A program made the translations under genes and the position numbers. From an uncultured Collinsella sp. (GTDB lineage: Bacteria > Actinomycetota > Coriobacteriia > Coriobacteriales > Coriobacteriaceae), in NCBI GenBank assembly GCA_900757595.1, contig CAAEOL010000063.1, forward strand, positions 1 to 64,000: 64,000 nucleotides of DNA. The letters run 5' to 3'. Numbering within the stretch: position 1 is the first letter of the stretch; every line of letters starts with the position of its first letter. Positions 49,629-58,061 of the stretch are shown one piece after another. A model generated the notes under the pieces. The model saw only the letters and a program-made list of their open reading frames with translations, searched no databases and was not told the DNA's origin.

Positions 49629-52199
49629 TTATTTGCCCTTGGGCTTGCTGGCGTAGAACTTCTTCTTTTTGGACTTGCCGGCAGGGGAGGGTTTGCCGGC
49701 AAAGTTGGACTTGCCGTGGCCGGCCTGCGCGTGCGTGGGTACTGCCGCACGGGGCTTGCGGGCCTCGGGGTTACGCAGCTCCTCGGTTCGCTCGGCAATC
49801 TCCTCGGCGCTAAAGCCGACCTCTGCCATGGCGTCCTCGATGGGCAGGCGGCGCACGATATAGCAATGGTGCACCTTCTGGTTGCGCGCGAAGTCCTCGG
49901 GGATGGTCTGCGCCGTAATGTCCTCCAACACGACGCCCGCGCGCGCGAGCTTGCGCGTCTCGGGACGGAAGCCGCGCAGGTTGCAGCTAAAGATGGCATG
50001 GCCGCTCTGCGCGAGCAGGCGCGATACGCCAGCCAAAAGCTCAACATGGTCGCGCTGGACGTCCCAGGTGCGACGGCCCATCTTGGACGAGTTCGAGAAC
50101 GTGGGCGGGTCGACAAAGATCAGGTCCCAGCGGTTGCGCGTCTGACGCTGGTCACGAATCCAGGCGAGCACGTCATCGCGCACAAAGTGATGCTGCGGAC
50201 CAACAAAGCCGTTCTGGCGCATGTTGCGCTCGGCCCAGTCCAGATAGGTGTTGGAAAGGTCGACCGTCACGGTTTCCTCGACGCCGCCGTCTGCCGCATA
50301 GCAGGTGGCGGTGCCGGTATAGGCGAACAGGTTGAGGAAGCGACGCGCCTGCTTGGCGTGCTCGCGCACCAGGTTGCGGGTGACGCGGTGGTCCAAGAAG
50401 ATGCCGACGTCCAGGTAGTCGTCAAAGTTGACGGCAAAGGTGAGGCCGCCCTCTTCGATGAGCGGCAGGCGACGGCGTGCGATGTTGGCGCGCTCGCCCG
50501 AGCCGCCCTTGCCGGCGCCCTGCTTGCCGTACTGCGAGCCGCCGCGCGAACGCATGCGGGCCTTGGCGTGCACGTGTTCGGCCGGAACATCCAGGATGCG
50601 CGGCGCGATGGCCAAGATGTCGAGCATGCGGGCCTGGGCCAGCGCGGGGTCGATGGTCTTAGGCGCGGCATATTCGGCGATGACGAGCCAGCGGCCCGGC
50701 GTCTGCGGGCAGCCCTCGTACAGGTCGATGGCGGCGGAGTAGTCGGGCAGGTCGGCATCGTAGACGCGGTAGCAGCTCACGCCCTCGCGCTTGGCCCACT
50801 TGCGGCGCAGGCGGGCATTCTTACGCAGGCGGTTGGCGAACTGCTCGGACTCGGGGATGAGCACGGGCAGTGGCTTGCCGTCGCCCAGGTCGAGCGTAGC
50901 GGCGGGCTCGGGCATGGCGGGGGCGGGGGTTTCGTCGCTGATGACGTCGTCGGCGACCGCGGTCTCGCCCTCGGCGTTCGCACTGGTCGCAGCTTCAAAC
51001 GCCGCGGCAGCATGATCGAGCGAGGGCCAGACCTCGATAGCCGCCTCCTCGTTATTGAGCATGACGGCGATGGAGCGCGCGGGCTCGGCGTGGAGCGCGC
51101 GGGCCATAAGGCCGTCGCGGGTGAGGGCGGCGACCGGCGCCGAAGCGAGCTCGGGGGCGCGGCGCAGCTCACCGACCAGCGTCATGGCGTCGTGCATGAG
51201 CGAAAGCGGCGTCTCGGTCGTGTCCGCGACCACGGCGGCGCCGGCGACAGCGCCCGCATGGTCCAGCACGGTGGCGGGCTTGGCGGCGCAAAAAACGACA
51301 AAGCGCTTGTAGCCGGCACACTTGACCATGCGCTCGGCGGTCTTGCGGGCGGCGGGGTCGATATCTACGGCAACGATGCGCGCCTGGCGCTCGCGCGCTG
51401 CCGCCTCGCGCTCGCGTGCCTCGGCGAGCAGCTGCTCCCACAGAGTGGCGTCGTGCAGCTGCCAGCCCTCAAAGCCCCAGCGCTCGCGTGCGGCGCTCGG
51501 GGCGCGGTCGGTCAGAATGTTCACGGCCTCTAGCAGCAGGCCGCCGCCGGCGCATGAGGCGTCGACCAGCGTGGGCAGGGCTTCGTTCTCGTAATCGTCG
51601 GCCGTCAGCTCGCGCTCGCACAGTGCAGTCCAGCCGACCTGCGCCAGCACCAGGGCGGCATAGTCGGGGCGCAGCACGTGTGTGCCCTCGCCGGCGCGGG
51701 TCGCGGCGGGCGGCAGGCGCTTGAACAGCGGGTCGCCCGAAAGGTCCAGGCTTATGCTCGCACGGCGCTGACGCAGCGAAAGCAGCAGGTGGACATCGGG
51801 GTCGGCAGCATCGACATCGGCGCGGCGGCCTGTGGTCTCGGCCAGGCGATCGCACAATGCGTCCTTGGCGCGCAGGGCAGAGAAGCGCGTGTTGCGCAGC
51901 TGCTCGGTCACACCACGGGCAGTGATGGCAATGGTGGCGCCGCAGCGGACGATGTTTTCCCAGGCAATGTCGTAAACGGCATCGTACAGCTCGTCGGCAT
52001 CCTGTGCCTCAAAGCGTCCGAGCACCACAAACACGCGGCTGGCCAGGCGCGACCACAGACAGGCGCGGTAGCCTTCTTCGAGCTCGCCCTCAAACGTAGC
52101 GCGGCCCTTCAGGCGGCGGACATGCGAAAGCCCGAGCCACTTGAGCTCGTCGGCGAGTGCGGATTCAAAGCCCTCGGGGCAGCTTGCATAAAATTCCAT
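49629..52199 (-). CDS. RlmKL-type 23S rRNA methyltransferase with degenerate N-terminal catalytic domain
   Basis: 856 aa. N-terminal THUMP region (~1-160, MEFYASCPEGFESALADELK), a RlmL-like methyltransferase domain (~165-450) and a C-terminal RlmK-like domain (~560-780). The RlmK half keeps NLFAYTGTATCYAADGG and VDPPTFSNSSKMGRRTW, so m7G2069 formation is plausible. In the RlmL half the SAM loop DPMCGSGTLLIEA of the family reads DASCAGGGLLLEA, and the catalytic NPPYG motif is absent (ADTTETPL at the expected place), so m2G2445 activity is probably lost. The C-terminal ~60 residues are basic and Lys-rich. Start at 52199 after AGAGGT. Confidence 0.88.
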   Translation of the reverse strand: MEFYASCPEGFESALADELKWLGLSHVRRLKGRATFEGELEEGYRACLWSRLASRVFVVLGRFEAQDADELYDAVYDIAWENIVRCGATIAITARGVTEQLRNTRFSALRAKDALCDRLAETTGRRADVDAADPDVHLLLSLRQRRASISLDLSGDPLFKRLPPAATRAGEGTHVLRPDYAALVLAQVGWTALCERELTADDYENEALPTLVDASCAGGGLLLEAVNILTDRAPSAARERWGFEGWQLHDATLWEQLLAEAREREAAARERQARIVAVDIDPAARKTAERMVKCAGYKRFVVFCAAKPATVLDHAGAVAGAAVVADTTETPLSLMHDAMTLVGELRRAPELASAPVAALTRDGLMARALHAEPARSIAVMLNNEEAAIEVWPSLDHAAAAFEAATSANAEGETAVADDVISDETPAPAMPEPAATLDLGDGKPLPVLIPESEQFANRLRKNARLRRKWAKREGVSCYRVYDADLPDYSAAIDLYEGCPQTPGRWLVIAEYAAPKTIDPALAQARMLDILAIAPRILDVPAEHVHAKARMRSRGGSQYGKQGAGKGGSGERANIARRRLPLIEEGGLTFAVNFDDYLDVGIFLDHRVTRNLVREHAKQARRFLNLFAYTGTATCYAADGGVEETVTVDLSNTYLDWAERNMRQNGFVGPQHHFVRDDVLAWIRDQRQTRNRWDLIFVDPPTFSNSSKMGRRTWDVQRDHVELLAGVSRLLAQSGHAIFSCNLRGFRPETRKLARAGVVLEDITAQTIPEDFARNQKVHHCYIVRRLPIEDAMAEVGFSAEEIAERTEELRNPEARKPRAAVPTHAQAGHGKSNFAGKPSPAGKSKKKKFYASKPKGK

Positions 52200-52274
52200 G
52201 GGTGACCTCTCTGGTTGCGTCGCTCCATTATATGATGGATGCTTCGTTTGCCATCGACCTCGAAAGGAACCCAT

Positions 52275-53102
52275 ATGATTGATGCGTGCCCCGATTCCGC
52301 TGTGCTCTTTTTTGACGTGGACGGCACGCTGACGTCGTTCGACCCCGACGATATGACCGATAAGGACTTCAATGCAATCCATCCGTCGAAGGCTGTTGTC
52401 GATGCATTTGGTCGCCTGCGCAATGCGGGTCACCAGGCATTTATCTGCACGGGTCGCCCCTTATGGCTGATTGCCGATGGCTTGCGCGCGCTGAACCCGG
52501 CGGGTATCGTTGCCATGGCGGGGGCCACGCTAGAGGTCGAGGGCCGCGTGGCACACGAGGACTGCATTGACGAGGACATTGTTGAGGAGCTCGCGCGTCG
52601 CATTACTGTGGCGGGCGGCGAGGCGTTGTTCGAGACGAACGGTGCCACCTATTCACTTGAGCCAGTTGGTGTCGAACAGTCATTTCTGCTAGGCGCCGGC
52701 GTGGTGCATGGTGTTGATCAGATGCGCGTCGATGGCCGCTTGCGCGTAGGCAAGGTGTGCATTAACGCGTGCGACTTGGCTCGCGTAGCCAACGATGACG
52801 GCTTTATCGAGCGAGAGTTTGAGCTGTGCAACACCGGTGGTCAGAATCGCGAGCTGAGCCCCAAGGGCATCGACAAGGGCGTGGGCGTGGCGCGGGCGCT
52901 GGAGTATCTGGGTCGCGCGGGAAATGCGCGCACCTTTGGCTTTGGCGATTCGGGCAACGACCTGGGTATGCTCGCTGCGGTCGAGACAGCTGTCGCCATG
53001 GGCAACGCCATGCCCGAGGTCAAGGCGGTCGCCGACTACGTGACCGACGACGTCGCGAACGACGGCACCGTCACCGCGATGCAACATTTCGGCCTCATCT
53101 AA
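52275..53102 (+). CDS. HAD-superfamily Cof-type phosphatase
   Basis: 275 aa. Motif I FFDVDGTLTS (nucleophile Asp near residue 14), motif II ICTGRP, and motif IV GFGDSGNDLGMLAAV with AVAMGNAMPEVKAVADYVT after it; the large C2-type cap lies between. The closing layout (KGIDKGVGVARALEYLG before motif IV) is typical of Cof/YidA-type sugar-phosphate or nucleotide phosphatases. The substrate is unknown. The ATG at 52275 follows AAAGGA. It is divergent from the rRNA methyltransferase. Confidence 0.9.
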   Translation: MIDACPDSAVLFFDVDGTLTSFDPDDMTDKDFNAIHPSKAVVDAFGRLRNAGHQAFICTGRPLWLIADGLRALNPAGIVAMAGATLEVEGRVAHEDCIDEDIVEELARRITVAGGEALFETNGATYSLEPVGVEQSFLLGAGVVHGVDQMRVDGRLRVGKVCINACDLARVANDDGFIEREFELCNTGGQNRELSPKGIDKGVGVARALEYLGRAGNARTFGFGDSGNDLGMLAAVETAVAMGNAMPEVKAVADYVTDDVANDGTVTAMQHFGLI

Positions 53103-53295
53103 TGAATCTCGCCTTCTGACGTTTGCTCAAACTGCGACTCTTTGCTTTTGCATGCTCAATCGATTTATCAATCCAAACACTGAGGTGTTTATGCCGTTCG
53201 CCGAGAAGATAGAAAACCGCAGTTCACGCCTTGATAAACGTAGGTAAAGTGTTTAGCAGCTTAACGCCCATATGCAAACGAAAGGAATCAGGCAG

Positions 53296-54000
53296 ATGGC
53301 AATCAAGGTGTTCGCTGACGGTGCAAACCTCGAGGGCATGCTCGACATGTACGAGAACGGCAACGTTCAGGGTTTCACGACCAACCCGTCCCTTATGAAA
53401 AAGGGCGGCGTGACGGATTACCGCGCGTTTGCCAAGGAGGTCCTGGCCCACATCACCGATGTGTCCGTGTCGTTTGAGGTCTTTGCCGACGACGTCGAGA
53501 CCATGGAGGTCGAGGCCCGCGAGATCGCTACCTGGGCGGATAACGTCTACGTCAAGATTCCGTGCGTGACCACCAAGGGTGAGTCCACCGCCGTGCTAGT
53601 GCGCAAGCTTTCGGCCGACGGCATCAAGGTCAACGTCACCACCATCTTTACGCCTGCGCAGGTCGACGAGATGGTCGAGGCCGTTGACGCCGAGACGCCG
53701 TCCATCATCTCGCTCTTTGCCGGACGCATCGCCGATACCGGCGTCGACCCCATTCCGTTTATGACGGAATCGGTCAAGAAGGCCGCCGCCAAGCCCAACT
53801 GCGAGGTCCTGTGGGCATCCACACGCGAGCTCATCAACATCTACCAGGCCGAGGCCTGCGGTTGTCAGATCATCACGGTGCCCAACAGTATCCTGGCCAA
53901 GCGCAAGAACATCGGGCGCGACCCGTATGAGGTTTCGCTCGATACCGTGCGCGGCTTTGCCAAGGATATCGCCGCTTTGGGCTTCCATATCCTGCCGTAA
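53296..54000 (+). CDS. Transaldolase-family aldolase (fructose-6-phosphate aldolase-like)
   Basis: 234 aa, the short class of transaldolases. GFTTNPSLMKKGGV, the Schiff-base lysine in VYVKIPCVTTKGE, VNVTTIFTPAQ, SLFAGRIADTGVDP and LWASTRELINIYQA are all conserved. It works in the pentose phosphate pathway or as a fructose-6-phosphate aldolase; sequence alone does not decide. The start at 53296 gives the standard N-terminus MAIKVFADGAN. The last 19 coding bases are duplicated downstream (54136-54154). Confidence 0.9.
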   Translation: MAIKVFADGANLEGMLDMYENGNVQGFTTNPSLMKKGGVTDYRAFAKEVLAHITDVSVSFEVFADDVETMEVEAREIATWADNVYVKIPCVTTKGESTAVLVRKLSADGIKVNVTTIFTPAQVDEMVEAVDAETPSIISLFAGRIADTGVDPIPFMTESVKKAAAKPNCEVLWASTRELINIYQAEACGCQIITVPNSILAKRKNIGRDPYEVSLDTVRGFAKDIAALGFHILP

Positions 54001-54154
54001 CGCGAACACTGGCTGCGCCGCGGGTTGTTCGCCCCGGCCTTTCCTTTCCCTATCGCTCACGCGCTTCGCGAGGGTCGCGCTAGGCAAAGGAAAGTCCGGG
54101 GCTGCCGACACGAGCTTGCCAGTAGGTTGGTGATAGGCTTCCATATCCTGCCGT
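53980..54154. repeat. Structured insert flanked by a 19-bp direct repeat
   Basis: GGCTTCCATATCCTGCCGT occurs at 53980-53998 (end of the aldolase gene) and again at 54136-54154. Between them lie 137 bp with inverted arms GCCCCGGCCTTTCCTTT/AAAGGAAAGTCCGGGGC (54031-54047, 54086-54102, one mismatch) and CGCGCTTCGCG. This resembles a small non-coding insertion with target duplication. Confidence 0.8.
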
Positions 54155-54179
54155 GGACAAAGGTACCCCCGCCTGCGCC

Positions 54180-54350
54180 GTGCAAAATTGAGAGTATTCA
54201 GCAAGGTAAAGGCTTTTACCAGCTGGTTGAAGCACGGAACAACCCCCGTTTTGGCTCTGATGACGCTAAAACGGGGGCTGTTTTTGACGTTATTGTCTCT
54301 GAGGGGCGTTCGGAGCGGCGGAAATTGCAGAATACTCGCGATTTTGCACG
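54180..54350. repeat. GAGTATTCTGCAA motif in inverted copies around a terminator
   Basis: GTGCAAAATTGAGAGTATTC then AGCAA (54180-54204) is complementary, with three mismatches, to 54326-54350. The strong terminator CCCCCGTTTT/AAAACGGGGG (54243-54252, 54268-54277) followed by CTGTTTTT lies inside, ending the aldolase transcript and serving tex from the other side. Confidence 0.75.
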
Positions 54351-54381
54351 TCGCTGCAGGGGGTACCCTTGCTTTGGCGGC

Positions 54382-56529
54382 TTATTTCCCCTGCACCATG
54401 GTGAGGGAGATCTTTTTGCGGTCGCGGTCGACCTTTTCCACCCATACCTTTACCGTGTCACCGACGCGTACCACGTCGCTCGGGTGCTTGACAAAGCGGT
54501 TGGCCAGTTTGGAGATGTGCACGAGGCCGTCCTGGTGCACGCCCACGTCGACGAACGCGCCAAAATCCACAACGTTGCGCACCGTGCCCTTGAGTTCCAT
54601 GCCGGGCTCCAGATCGTCGATGGAAAGCGCCGAGCGGCTAAAGACCACCTCGGGCGCGTCGTCGCGCGGGTCGCGACCGGGCTTCTTGAGCTCGTTGACA
54701 ATGTCGATGAGCGTCAGGGTGCCGCAGTCCAGGTCGCTTGCCAGTGCCGAAATGCTGCCCAGGCGGTGCTCAATGTCGGGCACGCCGCCGCGGCTGAGCT
54801 CACTGGTCGCCACGCCGGCGCGTTCCAAGACGGACGTGGCCACCTCGTAGCTCTCGGGGTGGACGCTTGTCGCGTCAAGCGGGTTCTTGCCGCCGCTGAT
54901 GCGTAGGAAACCTGCGGCGTTGAGGTACGCCTTGGGTCCCAGCTTGGGGACCTTCTTGAGCTGGCGGCGATCGGTAAAGGCGCCGTTTTCCTCGCGGTAG
55001 GCCACGATGTTTTTGGCTACGCTCGGCGTAATGCCCGACACGTAGCCCAGCAGGCTTGCGCTCGCGGTGTTGACGTCGACGCCCACACGGTTGACGACGT
55101 CTTCCACCACGTGGCCCAGGGTGCGCGAAAGCTCGGCCTGGTCAAGGTCGTGCTGGTACTGGCCAACGCCGATGGACTGGGGCGGAATCTTGACGAGCTC
55201 TGCCAGCGGGTCTTGCAGACGGCGGCCCAGGCTCATGGCGCCACGTACGGTGACATCCAGATCGGGATACTCCTGGCTCGCGAGCTCGGAGGCGGAGTAC
55301 ACCGACGCGCCCGCCTCGTTGACGATGGTGTAGCGAAGGCTGGGCGCCTGCTCGGTAATGAACTCCGAGACGACTTCCTCGGTCTCGCGGCTGGCGGTGC
55401 CGTTGCCGATGACGATGGTGTTGACGCCGTCCTTCTTGACGAGGCGGGCGAGCTCGCGCTTGGTGCCGGCGACGTCGTGGCGCGGCTTGGTGGGATAGAC
55501 CACGCCGTGGTCGAGTAGCTTGCCGGTCTCGTCCATGACGGCGACCTTGCAGCCGGTGCGGTAGCCCGGATCGAGCGCGAGCACGCGGGCGCCGCGCACG
55601 GGGCGCGCCGAGAGCAAGCCCTCGAGATTCTTGGCAAAGACGTTGATGGCCTCGGTCTGGGCACGAACGGTGAGTTTGGCGCGGGCCTCGCGCTCCAGCG
55701 AGGGGGCCATGAGGCGCTTGTAGCCATCGGCGATGGCGGCGTCAAAGACGGGCGCGAAGACGCCCTGACGGCGGGGCCAGCGGCTGCCGAGGCGTGCCGT
55801 AGCGGCAGCGCCGTCGACGTTTACACGCACGCGGAGCTTGCCCTCACGCTCACCGCGGTCGATAGCCAGCACACGGTGGTTGGGGATGCGACGCAGCGGC
55901 TCATCATAGCTGTAGTACGGCTCGTAGGGGGTCTTCTCGGCGGGGTCGGTGGCCTCGACGACGATGTCGGCGGTGTTTTGCGTAAAGGCACGCAGGTCGG
56001 CGACGTTCTCGGGGTCCTCGGCCACCGTCTCGGCCACGATGTCCGCCGCGCCGGCGAGCGCCTTTTCGGGCGTGTCGAAGCCGGCCTCCTCGTTGACGTA
56101 TGCCGCGGCGGCGTCGAGTGCGCTGCCCTTGGCCGAGGCCTGCATGATGATCATGTTGGCGAGCGGCTCCAGGCCGGCCTCGCGTGCCTTCTGCGTGCGA
56201 GTCATGCGCTTTTTGCGGTAGGGCTTGTAAAGGTCCTCGACGCGCTGGAGCTGTGTGGCCTCGCGAATCTGCTGCTCGAGTTCGGGCGTGAGTTTGCCCT
56301 GGGCGTCGATGAGCAGAATGACGTCCTCTTTGCGCTGCTCAAGATTGCGCAGGTAGGACAGGCGCTCGTCGAGGGCGCGCAGGGCGACGTCGTCCATGCC
56401 GCCCGTGGCTTCCTTGCGGTAGCGCGAGATAAAGGGAATGGTGTTGCCCTCGTCGATGAGCTTGACGGCCGCTTCGATGTTGGCGGCCTTAAGGTTGAGC
56501 TCGCGGGCGAGCTGGGCGATAAGATCCAT
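54382..56529 (-). CDS. tex: Tex-family RNA-binding protein
   Basis: 715 aa, full family length. N-terminal helical Tex domain (NIEAAVKLIDEGNTIPFISR, then YRKEATGGMDD), a YqgF/RNase H-like domain (RVLALDPGYRTGCKVAVMD), helix-hairpin-helix region (VGVDVNTASASLLGYVSGI, then KKVPKLGPKAYLNAAGFLRI) and a C-terminal S1 domain (~640-710: GTVRNVVDFGAFVDVGVHQD). Tex proteins bind nucleic acids and affect transcription and stress survival. The start at 56529 follows AAGGAG. Conserved housekeeping gene. Confidence 0.95.
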   Translation of the reverse strand: MDLIAQLARELNLKAANIEAAVKLIDEGNTIPFISRYRKEATGGMDDVALRALDERLSYLRNLEQRKEDVILLIDAQGKLTPELEQQIREATQLQRVEDLYKPYRKKRMTRTQKAREAGLEPLANMIIMQASAKGSALDAAAAYVNEEAGFDTPEKALAGAADIVAETVAEDPENVADLRAFTQNTADIVVEATDPAEKTPYEPYYSYDEPLRRIPNHRVLAIDRGEREGKLRVRVNVDGAAATARLGSRWPRRQGVFAPVFDAAIADGYKRLMAPSLEREARAKLTVRAQTEAINVFAKNLEGLLSARPVRGARVLALDPGYRTGCKVAVMDETGKLLDHGVVYPTKPRHDVAGTKRELARLVKKDGVNTIVIGNGTASRETEEVVSEFITEQAPSLRYTIVNEAGASVYSASELASQEYPDLDVTVRGAMSLGRRLQDPLAELVKIPPQSIGVGQYQHDLDQAELSRTLGHVVEDVVNRVGVDVNTASASLLGYVSGITPSVAKNIVAYREENGAFTDRRQLKKVPKLGPKAYLNAAGFLRISGGKNPLDATSVHPESYEVATSVLERAGVATSELSRGGVPDIEHRLGSISALASDLDCGTLTLIDIVNELKKPGRDPRDDAPEVVFSRSALSIDDLEPGMELKGTVRNVVDFGAFVDVGVHQDGLVHISKLANRFVKHPSDVVRVGDTVKVWVEKVDRDRKKISLTMVQGK

Positions 56530-56632
56530 GGGACTCCTTGCGTTTAAGGTGCGTTTGCAGCACAGAGCTACCAAGGATACCACCTGCCACTTCGCCCAAA
56601 AAAGACTGTTTTGGCGCGGAACCACGAAAGCG

Positions 56633-56768
56633 GCCTATCTACTACGTTTGAACCGTGTGGGTCGACCATCCCCTGGTTTTCCGAAAATGCGCAACCCGTC
56701 TACCTGCGGTTTTTATTTCGCGAAATTCGGTATGGATGAGGGTGATTGGTTAAACGTAGTAGATAGGC
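56633..56768. repeat. Wide inverted repeat upstream of tex
   Basis: Perfect 17-bp arms GCCTATCTACTACGTTT/AAACGTAGTAGATAGGC (56633-56649, 56752-56768) are separated by 102 bp that include CCCGTCTACCTGCGG and the palindrome ATTTCGCGAAAT. Confidence 0.75.
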
Positions 56769-56951
56769 TCATTCCGTGGCGAACGAATCAAGCCGAGGTG
56801 CAAAAAGGCCCCCCCCGTCTCAGAAAATCATTGGAAACGTAGCAAAAAGCCCCGTGGGCAGGAGGCTGCTCGCGGGGCAAAGAAGAGGGGCTTATTGGTG
56901 GCGGACCGAGGGGCTCGGCATGGGGTTTCTGCCGCGACCGCTCTTAAGGCA
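56769..56951. other. Gene-free stretch before the catabolic cluster
   Basis: About 180 bp between the wide inverted repeat and the Gfo/Idh/MocA stop codon. It contains a C6 run and no supported gene; a CCCCG-rich segment at 56850-56890 may be part of a terminator. Confidence 0.35.
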
Positions 56952-57992
56952 TTACAGCTCGACGAGCTGGCCGGTCTCGGCGGCCTCCTTGATGGCGTTG
57001 AGAAGCGTGAGCGTCTTAACGTTGTCGGCGGGGGTCACGACGGGCTCGACCTCGCGGCGGACGACCTTCACAAAGTGCTTGAGCTGCATCTTGTGCGGCA
57101 GCGCCGGGTCCACGGCCGGGATCTCCATCTGCAGCGGCTTGTGCCAGTTAGAGGCGCCGTCGTAGGAGAACTGGTGCAGGCGGGGCAGCGACAGGGCGCC
57201 CAAGGTTCCGCCGATAAAGTAGGCGTCGGCGTCGAAGGGGCGGTACTGCGGGTCCTCGCGGGCGGTTGCCTCCCAGTTCCAGGGGCTGGCGGTGGCGTCG
57301 GAGATGGTCATGCTTGCGAGCGCGCCATCGGCAAAGCGGACGTTGACCACGGCGGAGTCCTCGGTCTCAAAGCCGCGGGCGGCGCTGGACTGCATGCTCT
57401 GGACGGCGACGGGCTCGCCCAGCAGGTAGCGGAGCAGGTCGACGTCGTGCACCAGGTTGACCAGGATCGGGCCGGCACCCTTCTTGCGGCGCCACTCGAC
57501 ATCGAAGTACTCGTCGTTCTTATAGATCATGTAGTGGAAGCTCGACACGGTGAGCTTGCCCAGCTCGCCGGACTCGATGATCTCCTTGGCCTTGTTCACA
57601 AACGGGTTGTGGCGACGGTGCTGACCCACGAGCACGGGCACGCCGGCGGTCTCGGCTTCGGCGGCGAAGGCCTGGGCATCCTCGAGATTGTTGGAAATCG
57701 GCTTTTCGACCAGCGGCACGATGTTGCGCTTGATGGCCTCGCGGGCAACGCCCAGGTGCAGGTCGTTGGGGGTGGCGATGATGACGGCCTCGGGCTTGAC
57801 CTCGTCCATCATCTGGGCGGGATCGGTATAAAACGGCACGCCGGCAGCCTCGGCCGTGGCGCGGGCGCCCTCAAAGGCGTCGGCGATGGCGACGAGCTCG
57901 GCCTCGGGCTCCTCGGTGACAAAGCGGATGTGGTTGCGGCCCATGGCGCCGGCGCCGATGACGGCAATGCGGACGGGGTTGAGCTCAGACAT
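56952..57992 (-). CDS. Gfo/Idh/MocA-family NAD(P)-dependent sugar or polyol dehydrogenase
   Basis: 346 aa. N-terminal Rossmann fold GAGAMGRNHIRF (residues ~13-24), the family motif VEKPISNN with the conserved Lys (~95-97), GQHRRHNPF, and a C-terminal alpha/beta domain with NLVHDVDLLRYLLGEP (His/Asp of the catalytic region). It oxidises inositol, sugar or sugar-acid substrates; the exact one is unknown. It follows the MFS and SDR genes on the same strand, with the palindrome at 58022 in the 69-bp gap, and probably belongs to the same pathway. Confidence 0.9.
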   Translation of the reverse strand: MSELNPVRIAVIGAGAMGRNHIRFVTEEPEAELVAIADAFEGARATAEAAGVPFYTDPAQMMDEVKPEAVIIATPNDLHLGVAREAIKRNIVPLVEKPISNNLEDAQAFAAEAETAGVPVLVGQHRRHNPFVNKAKEIIESGELGKLTVSSFHYMIYKNDEYFDVEWRRKKGAGPILVNLVHDVDLLRYLLGEPVAVQSMQSSAARGFETEDSAVVNVRFADGALASMTISDATASPWNWEATAREDPQYRPFDADAYFIGGTLGALSLPRLHQFSYDGASNWHKPLQMEIPAVDPALPHKMQLKHFVKVVRREVEPVVTPADNVKTLTLLNAIKEAAETGQLVEL

Positions 57993-58021
57993 TTCGACTC
58001 CTTAATGCTGGTGGCTGGTGG

Positions 58022-58054
58022 AATGTGACAAAGGGACAGTCCCTTTGTCACATC
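58022..58054. repeat. GGGACAGTCCC-type palindrome (best copy)
   Basis: AATGTGACAAAGGGAC, central A, GTCCCTTTGTCACATC: fully paired except for the outermost base. It lies between the MFS and Gfo/Idh/MocA genes and could attenuate or process the operon transcript. Confidence 0.88.
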
Positions 58055-58061
58055 GGTAAAA

